This document shows positions 1-6,122 of a stretch of DNA of 11,999 bases, piece by piece; positions within the stretch are counted from its first letter, which is position 1; every line of letters starts with the position of its first letter. Made by a program: the position numbers and the translations under genes. The DNA lies in the NCBI GenBank assembly GCA_023460055.1, contig JAEWRJ010000155.1, positions 1 through 11,999 of the forward strand, given 5' to 3'. Origin of the DNA: Bacillota bacterium (GTDB lineage: Bacteria > Bacillota > Clostridia > Christensenellales > Aristaeellaceae). Below the pieces are notes generated by a model. It was not told where the DNA came from and ran no database searches. It worked only from the letters and a program-made list of their open reading frames with translations.

Positions 1-91
1 GATTGGAAACCAGATTCTTAATGGGAATCTGCTCAAACGTAACCCTTGGCACGTACGCTTGCAGGTCTAACTCCTTATTTCGAGTATCCAT
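1..91 (-). CDS. Start of an unidentified protein, cut by the left window edge
   Basis: An open frame begins with ATG at 91-89 and runs off the left edge with no stop, giving about 30 residues that begin MDTRNKELDLQAYVPRVTF. A good ribosome binding site (GGAGG, six bases before the ATG) lies in the last codons of the ParB-like gene, whose TAA ends one base before this start. The gene is therefore the next member of the same minus-strand operon and probably translationally coupled. Its opening segment (TFEQIPIKNLVSNQ) resembles the first strand of ParB/DUF-type domains that start with an 'I.I..L..N' pattern, so a second ParB-like protein is possible. With so few residues this is only a guess. 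Existence of the gene is likely; function is unassigned. Confidence 0.6.
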   Translation of the reverse strand, partial: MDTRNKELDLQAYVPRVTFEQIPIKNLVSN

Positions 92-92
92 T

Positions 93-1013
93 TTATACCT
101 CCGAAATCACTTTCATCAATTCGACCAATGAGTGTGATAATGCAAACAGTTCATCTTTCAGTTTTGATCTGGCCTTGCCCGACACAGGATGTACGCTTAA
201 TGCAGCAACGACACGGCTTATGACTCCCTGCCAGGATGGGATGGTCAGGGTGAGGATGGATACCTCTGCATCGGGATCATAATCCGGCATATCCTTGATT
301 GTCTTCTGCTTTTCATGCTTGGGGATATTGATGATTTTCCGGGTTTGCGAATAGAGCAATGAGTCAGAACTTGCCACATCAATCTGTTGGCAGATATCGT
401 GCATTGCGTCTTTGGGAAATTGTGCAAGCTCAATGAGTTTGTCTTGTGACACCTTCACTTTCCCGGATAGGATTTTCGGGACGATTGAATGATTCCGATC
501 CGCAAGCTTGTCTATGGCCTTTGCATACTGGCCGTACTTTTGAATCGTCGCATGGGATACATTGTATTCTTTTCCTAAAGTCGTGGAGGTTCTTGGTACG
601 CGCCTTGCCGGACTTCCCGGTGGCAACAATTTGGCTGCCGGAGGATTGATACCCTGATACAGGTTTTGTTCAGTCGCTTTATTCTTTTCTGCGTCATACC
701 GCTTGCCAATCAGGTATTTCCTTGTTTCGATGGATATGTTGCGCCTGCCGAGCTGATTGGCGCAAATCCATGCAATGGCATCCTGCTGGCTTGTCACGCC
801 AATTTGCATAACATTGAAAGGAATGCTGTGCTGCAGGCAAATATTATATCGGTTGTGGCCATCCAGGATTACATCGTTCCAGATGGAAATAGGCTCCCTG
901 CATCCATCCCTGATGATATTCTGCTCCAGTAGTTCGTACTCTTCCTGTGAAAGTGCGGGAATGAGAGTTTGGAACTCAGGATCAATGCGCAGTTTGATCA
1001 TATCTTGCGTCAT
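93..1013 (-). CDS. ParB/Srx N-terminal domain protein, mobile-element type
   Basis: This is a 306-residue protein with a ParB-like N-terminal domain. Residues 8-70 show the usual order: a hydrophobic strand (FQTLIPALS), a helix (EEYELLEQNI), 'G..EPI..W', then the signature ILDGHNRYNI at 50-59, equivalent to the nucleotide-binding GHxR box of ParB. A Gln/Arg-rich stretch (ANQLGRRNIS, 85-94) and a possible helix-turn-helix at about 145-165 (LGKEYNVSHATIQKYGQ) follow. The last 60 residues are unassigned. In ParB families this fold binds CTP or acts as a nuclease; which applies here is not visible. The ATG overlaps the TGA of the upstream gene as ATGA, a classic coupling arrangement. Lying in a recombinase operon rather than beside a parA gene, it is more likely an accessory or regulatory DNA-binding protein of an element than a chromosome-segregation ParB. 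Confidence 0.8.
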   Translation of the reverse strand: MTQDMIKLRIDPEFQTLIPALSQEEYELLEQNIIRDGCREPISIWNDVILDGHNRYNICLQHSIPFNVMQIGVTSQQDAIAWICANQLGRRNISIETRKYLIGKRYDAEKNKATEQNLYQGINPPAAKLLPPGSPARRVPRTSTTLGKEYNVSHATIQKYGQYAKAIDKLADRNHSIVPKILSGKVKVSQDKLIELAQFPKDAMHDICQQIDVASSDSLLYSQTRKIINIPKHEKQKTIKDMPDYDPDAEVSILTLTIPSWQGVISRVVAALSVHPVSGKARSKLKDELFALSHSLVELMKVISEV

Positions 1014-1393
1014 GACCCAGCCTCATCAGATTCATCACGACCGCTGACATATTGAAAGGACTCATTGATCTTGAACTGAACAAGGTCTTGTTCTTCTATG
1101 CGATTACCCAGTATACGATAGCTCTGCTTCTCGTCCCATTCGCTGCAGAGCCTGAGCTTGTCCAGCAAGGCCATACTGTAAATCTCAAAGGATTTATTCT
1201 TCGACGCCCGCATGCCTACCCTGTGGGCTCGGGCATCGGTTCCGTCATTGGCCTTCACTGCAATCAGGCGATCGATAGGATTAATGAGCAGAAGAACATA
1301 GGCGGGATTGTCCAGAGCGTGCAAGGTATTCTTATGAATGCGGATGCGGGACTTCTTAAAATCAAACATGATCGCCGGCTGATCAGTGGTCAT
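1010..1393 (-). CDS. Small protein, likely stand-alone form of the recombinase C-terminal domain
   Basis: I do not recognise a named family. The protein has 127 residues from the ATG at 1393, or 133 from an in-frame ATG at 1411. The downstream start is preferred because an AAAGGA box sits nine bases before it, while nothing suitable precedes 1411. Residues 15-47 (SRIRIHKNTLHAL, then VLLLINPIDRLIAVKA) line up with the 235-aa neighbour (KLSVNRSCLNRL, VQVLVNPKEKKLVIRP) and with the recombinase C-terminus (MYFSTSCVNSF, IELLIHPDQQTLVIRP). Residues 70-98 (IYSMALLDKLRLCSEWDEKQ then YRILGNRI) match their second conserved block (ICNKVFMPILFDLMAWNDQ then YRVKSI). It is thus probably a minimal, more diverged version of that domain. 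It overlaps the preceding gene and shares ATGA with the ParB-like gene. Role unknown; a DNA-binding or recombinase-partner role is inference. Confidence 0.7.
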   Translation of the reverse strand: MTTDQPAIMFDFKKSRIRIHKNTLHALDNPAYVLLLINPIDRLIAVKANDGTDARAHRVGMRASKNKSFEIYSMALLDKLRLCSEWDEKQSYRILGNRIEEQDLVQFKINESFQYVSGRDESDEAGS

Positions 1394-2090
1394 TGTCATC
1401 TTTCCTTTCATCGCTTGAATCGTCTGGATTGTCGCTTGATTCCTTTGGATTGTCTTCTTTCAGCTCGTAAACGATATAGCCGTTGTATATGCTCACCTGC
1501 AGGGACTTCCTGTTTTCTTCAATAGGCAAGCCGAATTGGTTTTTCCACTCATCGGGGTACATGGGCTGACGTGATCCGGTGTGGATGACTTTCCCTGTCA
1601 CTGGGTCCCGGGGAAGACGCTGGTAGATCTCCGGCTCTGTCAGGTCGAAAACGTAAAGATACTCGCTCTTGCTCACGACCATTTTCCCAAGCAGTTTGTA
1701 TCGATAACCGGGGTTCCATTCCATGAGGTCCATGATCATGGAAAAGAATACCTTGCAAATAACCTGCCGAGAGGCTTGTTTTCCTTTTGCACGCCATCTG
1801 AACGCGCCTTTTTCGTCCTCATTGCTGGGACGTATGACCAGTTTCTTCTCTTTGGGGTTCACGAGGACCTGCACGTAATCGACGTTAGGCAAGCGATTCA
1901 GGCAGGATCTGTTGACTGACAGCTTGTAGGCATTCAAGGTGATGGAGGGTTCGTAAGTGTGCGCGAAGTATTCACCTCGGACCACTTGGAACCCTTCAAA
2001 GCTGAAGGTGCTGTCTACAACAAAGCCCATGTCAGCCATTCTTTGCTGCGAGAGCTCAGAGGGCGGGAGATTCTGCAGATCATTCGACAT
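1383..2090 (-). CDS. Recombinase-associated protein sharing the recombinase C-terminal domain
   Basis: A 235-residue protein of unknown function. The start is well supported: AGGAGGT lies eight bases before ATG 2090, inside the end of the recombinase gene, and the two frames overlap by 11 bases. Residues about 30-156 are plainly homologous to residues about 410-540 of that recombinase (numbered from 4029). Shared blocks include PSITLNAYKLSVNRSCLN against ESITFSKRSMYFSTSCVN, KKLVIRPSNEDEKGAFRW against QTLVIRPSSKEKKSALRW, DLMEWNPGYRYK against DLMAWNDQYKYR, and YVFDLTEPEI against LIFDLREPEI. A later YPDEWKNQFGLPI matches YPAAWAEGFGSSL. There is no catalytic resolvase domain, no Cys motif and no membrane segment. 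The last 25 residues are a Asp/Glu/Ser-rich tail. The homology suggests duplication of the recombinase C-terminus into a separate partner subunit, perhaps controlling synapsis or directionality. That role is inferred only. Confidence 0.85.
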   Translation of the reverse strand: MSNDLQNLPPSELSQQRMADMGFVVDSTFSFEGFQVVRGEYFAHTYEPSITLNAYKLSVNRSCLNRLPNVDYVQVLVNPKEKKLVIRPSNEDEKGAFRWRAKGKQASRQVICKVFFSMIMDLMEWNPGYRYKLLGKMVVSKSEYLYVFDLTEPEIYQRLPRDPVTGKVIHTGSRQPMYPDEWKNQFGLPIEENRKSLQVSIYNGYIVYELKEDNPKESSDNPDDSSDERKDDNDH

Positions 2091-3972
2091 CTTTGTTGAC
2101 CTCCTGTTTCATTGAATTGATTAAATTGTTGATCTGTTCATGCAGTACTTCATCACTGGTCGGCTCAATTGCTTCTTCACCCTCCCGCTCAAAAGGCTTT
2201 CCCTCATTTTGAGTATCACTGGTCACATCCCGGGGTAAGTTGAGCAGCTCAGGCGGTTGATGATCAGCATAGAGGCTGCTGCCAAATCCCTCAGCCCAGG
2301 CGGCAGGATATGCGACGAAGCTCCTGCTCGATATGGAGGTCAATGGCTTTATTTTGCTTGCGAAGCGTGTTTCAGGCTCGTTCATCTCGTGCCTGGACTC
2401 ATTTGGGATGATGATCTCCGGTTCCCTTAGGTCAAATATGAGGATTTCACCGCTTGGATTCTTCCGTTTGATGCTCTTCACGCGATACTTGTATTGGTCA
2501 TTCCATGCCATGAGGTCGAACAGGATGGGCATGAAGACCTTATTGCAGATGGCTTTCGGAAGGTACTGATCGCCTTGTGCCTTCACCCATCGCAACGCAC
2601 TTTTCTTTTCCTTGCTCGACGGGCGAATGACCAATGTTTGCTGATCCGGATGTATCAGCAATTCGATATGTGTTACCTTTTTGAAGCTGTTCACACAAGA
2701 AGTTGAGAAGTACATGCTCCTTTTTGAAAAGGTGATTGACTCGTCAAGCTGAGAACCAAAGAATTGCTTATGGACAAGTTCATAATCCCTCAAGTCAAAA
2801 TCACCTTGATTTGGTAAAGAGTAGTAGATGTCGCTTGGCGTTTGCTCTGTTACAGGCAATACGCTTCTGGAAGCATCCAAATAGTCTTGCGTTTGAAAAC
2901 CAGCCCAGGTCAAGTTCACAATGACATAACCCTTGAGGGCGCCTTCCTCAATCACATGGAGGGAAGGCAAGGTGCCGCGATACCCGGAGCGGGCATTGGC
3001 AATCATATGCTGAACTGTCACAAAATCGTTCCGTGAGATGATCGGTTCATGATGATCGGTCATCCGGTATTGGTTTCTATTGCCCGCGTTTTTCTTGGAC
3101 TTATGGTCAAGGTAGTTAGGCGTCCAGGTTTTCCTGGCCAAGACATCTCCGCAATGCCTTTCATTAGTCAGTATGCCCTGGACGGTGGCTGCGCTCCATG
3201 TCTGGTTGCCGCGCTTTGTAGTTCGTCCTAGCTGATTCAGTGTTTCAGCGATTCGGGATAATCCATATCCATACAGGAACATGAAGAAAGCGAGCCGGAC
3301 AGTAGCGGCTTCATCTTCGTTGATCTTCAGCTGTCCATTCTCATCCTGGTCATAACCAAGCAAGGCGGGGGTATGGAAAAGACCGCGGCGGAAACGCATT
3401 TCATAGGATAGATTCATCGAGTTGCTTTTTGAATGGGACTCTTCCTGCGCAAGCGTTGCAATGAAGGACAGGCTCATTTCACTGTTGTTATTGAGGGTAT
3501 AGAGGTTTTCAGTTTCAAAGAATACGCCGACAGGGGACTTAAGGGCTGCCAATCTCCTCACATAGCCGATACAGTCATACACATTGCGGGCGAAGCGCGA
3601 TACACTTTTGGTAACGATGAGATCAACTAATCCAGCTTCGCAGTCGTTGATCATTCTCATAAAGGCATCGCGGTTTTTCAGGGATGTACCGGAAATACCC
3701 TCATCAGCATAGATTTCTACAAGTTCCCATCCGGGGTGTCTGCGGACGATGTCTTCATAGTGACTCTGCTGAAGTTCAAATGACGATGTCTGCCGGGAGT
3801 CGTCTGTCGACACCCGGGCATAGACAGCGACACGTTTGCTGCGGACATCTGAGTAAAAATCGATCTCTCCAATAGCGGGAATGACCTCGATGCCTTCAGA
3901 AGACGAGTCTCTGTACTTGTCGCGGATTCTAGCCTTTTCATCTGCATTGGACGAGGAGTTCACATTGTTCAT
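2080..3972 (-). CDS. Large serine recombinase without zinc ribbon, with a novel C-terminal domain
   Basis: A site-specific DNA recombinase (serine integrase/resolvase superfamily) that probably integrates, excises or inverts the local element. Residues are numbered here from the upstream frame limit at 4029. The resolvase domain spans about 65-205, with the nucleophile in VAVYARVSTDD (Ser74), ADEGISGTS at 108-116, and the SRFARN box at 144-149 with the conserved arginines. The 'recombinase' DNA-binding domain follows (about 220-345, with WSAATVQGILTNE). Where a Cys4 zinc ribbon and coiled coil are expected, there is no cysteine from 331 to 444. Instead, a segment with LTWAGFQTQDYLDAS leads into the domain shared with the next gene (about 410-585) and an acidic C-terminus. 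The start is uncertain: the frame is open to TTG 4029; ATG 3972 is chosen; GTG 3963 has GAGAGG nine bases upstream. It is transcribed divergently from a Cro/C1 regulator. Confidence 0.9.
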   Translation of the reverse strand: MNNVNSSSNADEKARIRDKYRDSSSEGIEVIPAIGEIDFYSDVRSKRVAVYARVSTDDSRQTSSFELQQSHYEDIVRRHPGWELVEIYADEGISGTSLKNRDAFMRMINDCEAGLVDLIVTKSVSRFARNVYDCIGYVRRLAALKSPVGVFFETENLYTLNNNSEMSLSFIATLAQEESHSKSNSMNLSYEMRFRRGLFHTPALLGYDQDENGQLKINEDEAATVRLAFFMFLYGYGLSRIAETLNQLGRTTKRGNQTWSAATVQGILTNERHCGDVLARKTWTPNYLDHKSKKNAGNRNQYRMTDHHEPIISRNDFVTVQHMIANARSGYRGTLPSLHVIEEGALKGYVIVNLTWAGFQTQDYLDASRSVLPVTEQTPSDIYYSLPNQGDFDLRDYELVHKQFFGSQLDESITFSKRSMYFSTSCVNSFKKVTHIELLIHPDQQTLVIRPSSKEKKSALRWVKAQGDQYLPKAICNKVFMPILFDLMAWNDQYKYRVKSIKRKNPSGEILIFDLREPEIIIPNESRHEMNEPETRFASKIKPLTSISSRSFVAYPAAWAEGFGSSLYADHQPPELLNLPRDVTSDTQNEGKPFEREGEEAIEPTSDEVLHEQINNLINSMKQEVNKDVE

Positions 3973-4044
3973 CCTCTCAACGATATTGATGCCTAGATTG
4001 TATGCTATGTCTGAGCATATCAACACCAACTGAGAGCGTGATTT

Positions 4045-4063
4045 TCCACACTATCAGTGTGGA
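4045..4063. promoter_or_regulatory. Palindromic candidate operator between the recombinase and regulator genes
   Basis: TCCACACT and AGTGTGGA form a perfect 8-bp inverted repeat around a 3-bp centre (ATC). It lies in the spacer between the divergent recombinase and Cro/C1-type regulator genes. On the minus strand, a weak promoter-like pair sits just upstream: TTGACC (4094-4089) and TATATC (4074-4069), with a short 14-base spacing. The palindrome would then overlap the recombinase transcription start region, a sensible place for repression. The symmetry is seen directly; binding by the neighbouring regulator is inference. It is too short, and lacks a T-run, to act as a terminator. Confidence 0.45.
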
Positions 4064-4100
4064 TTTTGGATATATTCATAGCGATAGAGGTCAAATTATC

Positions 4101-4128
4101 TTGTTTATGATCATGCCCAACTTATGCT
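4101..4128 (+). promoter_or_regulatory. Weak candidate promoter for the Cro/C1-type regulator
   Basis: TTGTTT (4101-4106) and TATGCT (4123-4128) are separated by 16 bases and would start transcription about 25-40 bases before the regulator's start codon. The matches to sigma-70 consensus are only 3 of 6 and 4 of 6. The position is right, but support is weak. Confidence 0.25.
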
Positions 4129-4160
4129 GTTGGGACGGGCTATATCAAATATATGAGTAA

Positions 4161-4520
4161 ATGGGGTGGATTGGCGTGGACTATTCATTGTTGGGAGCTC
4201 GGATTCGAAACTGCAGGAAAGGAAGAGGAATGTCACAAGCCAGATTGGCGGAATTACTGGATGTCTCTGTAAACTACATAGGACAAATAGAGCTGGCAGA
4301 AAGGCATATCGGTCTCGATTTGCTTGAAAATATCTCGGTTGTGCTGGATGTATCGATTCTGAGCCTGCTGTATGAAGTCAATACTGGCGCACTTATTGCA
4401 GAAGAGATCAATCTGATTCTGCGAAAGTGCACAAACAGTGAGCTTTATATTATCAGTGATATGGTCAGAGCACTGAAATCTTCACTAGGAAACCATTGCT
4501 CAAAACTTGATCCTGATTGA
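4161..4520 (+). CDS. Cro/C1 (XRE) family transcriptional regulator
   Basis: A 119-residue DNA-binding protein with a typical HTH_3 domain at about residues 10-72: IRNCRKGRGMSQARLAELL, then VSVNYIGQIELAERHIGLD, where the turn and recognition helix lie near 25-45. The rest is a short helical tail of about 45 residues, probably for dimerisation. The ATG at 4161 has no good ribosome binding site. An in-frame GTG at 4176 is preceded by GGGGTGG six bases upstream and would give a protein starting at DYSLLGARI, the usual opening for this kind of regulator, so 4176 may be the true start. It is divergent from the recombinase gene, with the 4045-4063 palindrome between them. It likely represses recombinase and/or its own transcription, as in phage and conjugative element switches. 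That role is inference. Confidence 0.88.
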   Translation: MGWIGVDYSLLGARIRNCRKGRGMSQARLAELLDVSVNYIGQIELAERHIGLDLLENISVVLDVSILSLLYEVNTGALIAEEINLILRKCTNSELYIISDMVRALKSSLGNHCSKLDPD

Positions 4521-4551
4521 GATCACGAGTGTTGGAAGTATATAAATCTAG

Positions 4552-5457
4552 CAACCTTCTGTCATCGCAAGCATCCTGACCAATGATAAGTACAGGAGTG
4601 ACGCGCTGTTAGGTAAAATCTTCTGCACAGACTACCTGACAAATTAGATGAAGAAGAATGAAGGCGAAGTTTCCGAGTACTATATACAGGGCAGCCACCC
4701 GCCAATCGTCGGTAGTGAGTTGTTCGACCATGTGCAGGAAGAGACAAAAAGAAGTAAGGAACGGGGGAATATCCTTAGCACCAGCTACTTTACTGGTCGG
4801 ATCGTCTGCGGAGATTGCGGCAGCACCTACGGTAGCAAGGCCTGGGACAACGCCAGCAAGTACCGCTGGGTGGTCTTGCAATGCAACAGCAAGTTCAAAG
4901 GAGGGGAGAAGTGCACTACACCTCACCTCTATATGAAGGACATACAGCGCGTCTTCCTGGATTTCAAGAACAGCCTGATCCAAGGCTGTGGTGCGATTAC
5001 CGGAGGATAGAAAGAGGCGCTGATGGCCATCACTGACAATGCTGCCTTGGAGAAGGAGCCGGATACGCTTCAGGATGAGTGCGAGGTGGTCATGGAACTG
5101 ATGAAAGGGTCGGTTCAGGAGAATGCCCGGATACCGCTTGATCAAGCAGACTACAAGACAAGGGAAAGCGGCATGGTCGAGCGATATAACAAGGCCAGCC
5201 TCCGGCCGGCAGAGGTGACCAAGGAGGTTGCAGCGCGTAATGCTAAGCGAAGTGTGCTCCAGAGATTCCTGAAGTTGTTGAATGGCCGGGAAGCGCTGCT
5301 GACCGAGTCTGACGAGAGCCTGTGGTTAGGCTTGGTTCATCAGATGAGAGTCGATTCGGATGGTGGGTTCACATTTGTGCTGAAGGATGGGAGAGAGGTG
5401 TTCTGGGATCCACATGTGAAAAATCTCAATCAGGATTTTCAGAAACCAATAAGATGA
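4552..5457 (+). pseudogene. Relic of a second large serine recombinase (zinc-ribbon type)
   Basis: One frame from about 4552 to the TGA at 5455-5457 encodes the C-terminal half of a clostridial-type serine recombinase, broken by in-frame TAG codons at 4645-4647 and 5008-5010. It opens inside the recombinase domain with VIASILTNDKYRSDALLGK, aligning with TVQGILTNERHCGDVLARK of the intact recombinase. MKKNEGEVSEYY and SHPPIVGSELFDHVQ follow. Next comes a Cys4 zinc ribbon (VCGDCGSTYGS, then QCN and EKC; cysteine codons at 4807, 4816, 4882 and 4912). A long charged helical region comes after that, and finally a C-terminal LVHQMRVDSDGGFTFVLKDG motif typical of the family's end. The whole catalytic domain is absent: the frame hits TAG and TAA at 4549 and 4543, and no resolvase motifs lie upstream. 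It is inactive as a recombinase; peptides from ATG 4648 or 5023 are possible but unlikely to matter. Confidence 0.88.
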
Positions 5458-5571
5458 GCAATTCATTGCATTATTGATTCACGTATGCACTCCCTGTAAA
5501 CCATAATCGGAAAAGCACGGCCATGCGGGTGGTGTGACTGGGTAACAATGAACCAGTTTATTCCGAGTCAG

Positions 5572-5694
5572 TTATTTCTTAGGTTGTGACTTGAGGTCGG
5601 ATATCTTGCTCGGCTCAGGTGCTTTGACAGGGGTAGTCTTGGAGGTCTCTTTCGGTTTCTTTGCTTCCGGCTTGGGTCTATTCTTCTCTTTCAT
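5572..5694 (-). CDS. 40-residue Lys/Pro-rich small protein
   Basis: A short gene of 40 codons plus TAA. It starts at ATG 5694-5692 with a strong ribosome binding site (GAGGAG, about eight bases upstream), and a perfect consensus promoter stands about 60 bases upstream. The product begins MKEKNRPKPEAKKPKETSKT and ends SDLKSQPKK. About 30% of residues are Lys and about 18% Pro, with no cysteine, aromatic residue or membrane segment, so it should be highly basic and disordered. I do not recognise a family. Such peptides can bind nucleic acid or acidic proteins, but no function should be assigned. Promoter, ribosome binding site and frame agree, which argues for a real gene. The opposite-strand frame over the same bases lacks such signals and is taken as a shadow. 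Confidence 0.6.
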   Translation of the reverse strand: MKEKNRPKPEAKKPKETSKTTPVKAPEPSKISDLKSQPKK

Positions 5695-5753
5695 TTTCTG
5701 CTCTCCTCTCACGAATAATCCACCTATGCTCTCCCTCGTGGCCGCTGATTATG

Positions 5754-5781
5754 ATTATATATCCGACGGCATCTGTGTCAA
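5754..5781 (-). promoter_or_regulatory. Perfect sigma-70/sigma-A consensus promoter for the 40-residue protein gene
   Basis: Read on the minus strand, TTGACA (5781-5776) and TATAAT (5759-5754) are separated by 16 bases. Both hexamers match the vegetative consensus fully, so this is by far the strongest promoter-like signal in the window. Transcription would start near 5747 and leave a leader of about 50 bases before ATG 5694. An inverted repeat (5787-5819) begins six bases upstream of the -35 hexamer. Confidence 0.7.
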
Positions 5782-5786
5782 TAAAG

Positions 5787-5819
5787 TGTACTCCTCATTA
5801 AGGACATTGGGGGAGTACA
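5787..5819. repeat. Inverted repeat beside the consensus promoter
   Basis: TGTACTCC (5787-5794) and GGAGTACA (5812-5819) are perfect 8-bp inverted repeats with a 17-base centre. The repeat lies just upstream of the -35 hexamer of the minus-strand promoter. It could be a split operator or activator site. It could also be the remnant of an insertion-sequence end, since the TGTCAATAAAGTGTACTCC stretch looks like an IS terminus with an outward promoter. No transposase frame is recognisable on either side, so both readings are open. Confidence 0.4.
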
Positions 5820-5950
5820 ATGCGTAGAAAATCCTCTATGTACTCAGAAAGAGGGGCTGCGACAGGGATGAACGGCTCAGTGATGCCTAGAGTGTTCTTG
5901 AGAGCCGATCAGCACTGATGCGCGGCGAAGGCAGGGAAATTCAAAGGCCA

Positions 5951-5992
5951 CCATTGCGCGGCTGTAAACCAAGTGCTGCGCGCCATGAATGG
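5951..5992. repeat. Potential hairpin in non-coding DNA
   Basis: Nested inverted repeats are CCATT (5951-5955) with AATGG (5988-5992), and GCGCGGC (5956-5962) with GCTGCGC (5975-5981). The inner pair gives a 7-pair stem with one G-U in RNA and a 12-base loop. No T-run follows on either strand, so it is not a convincing intrinsic terminator. Confidence 0.3.
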
Positions 5993-6122
5993 TAAAGAGT
6001 CGACTTTGGATATACAATAGCTGCATGTCGATGTTGAGCATGCATATATTTTAGGAGTATCTCAGGTCAGATAGAAATACTGATTACCCCAAAGACAATT
6101 AACTGTAGTTTAAAGTCAATCG
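5993..6122. other. Non-coding spacer downstream of the catabolic operon
   Basis: No gene, RNA, promoter or clear terminator is visible. On the minus strand this is the region just past the stop of the DUF1537 kinase, where an operon terminator would be expected, but there is no GC-rich stem followed by a T-run. With the stretch from 5820 it forms about 300 bases with no supported gene. Confidence 0.5.

Noticed and set aside
1052..1525. Plus-strand 157-codon frame and other plus-strand frames between 1 and 4020
   Set aside because: They are antisense to the minus-strand operon, whose genes have motifs, ribosome binding sites and coupled overlaps. None of the plus-strand products shows a recognisable family.
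4645..5010. Possible TAG read-through, as both in-frame stops in the recombinase relic are TAG
   Set aside because: The gene also lacks its whole catalytic half, and TAG serves as the normal stop of the MalG-type permease at 10232-10234. Decay is the simpler explanation.
4609..5145. Long minus-strand open frame (178 codons)
   Set aside because: It lies antisense to the recombinase relic, whose plus-strand frame encodes clear family motifs including a Cys4 ribbon. The minus-strand product has no recognisable domain.
5500..5571. Terminator for the small gene or the recombinase relic
   Set aside because: The ACTGG/CCAGT arms (5537-5541, 5553-5557) are only five bases with an 11-base loop, and a GCAU/GUGC stem before TTTT on the minus strand is only four pairs. 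Neither is a convincing intrinsic terminator.
5591..5827. Plus-strand 78-codon frame
   Set aside because: It overlaps the minus-strand small gene and its consensus promoter, has no ribosome binding site that I can support, and its Phe/Leu-rich start is what the complement of a Lys-rich frame would give.
5820..5918. 32-codon plus-strand frame starting MRRKSSMYSERG
   Set aside because: A GGGGGAG box precedes the ATG by four bases, but the frame is very short, has no recognisable similarity, and sits at the arm of an inverted repeat. It is mentioned only as a possible IS remnant.
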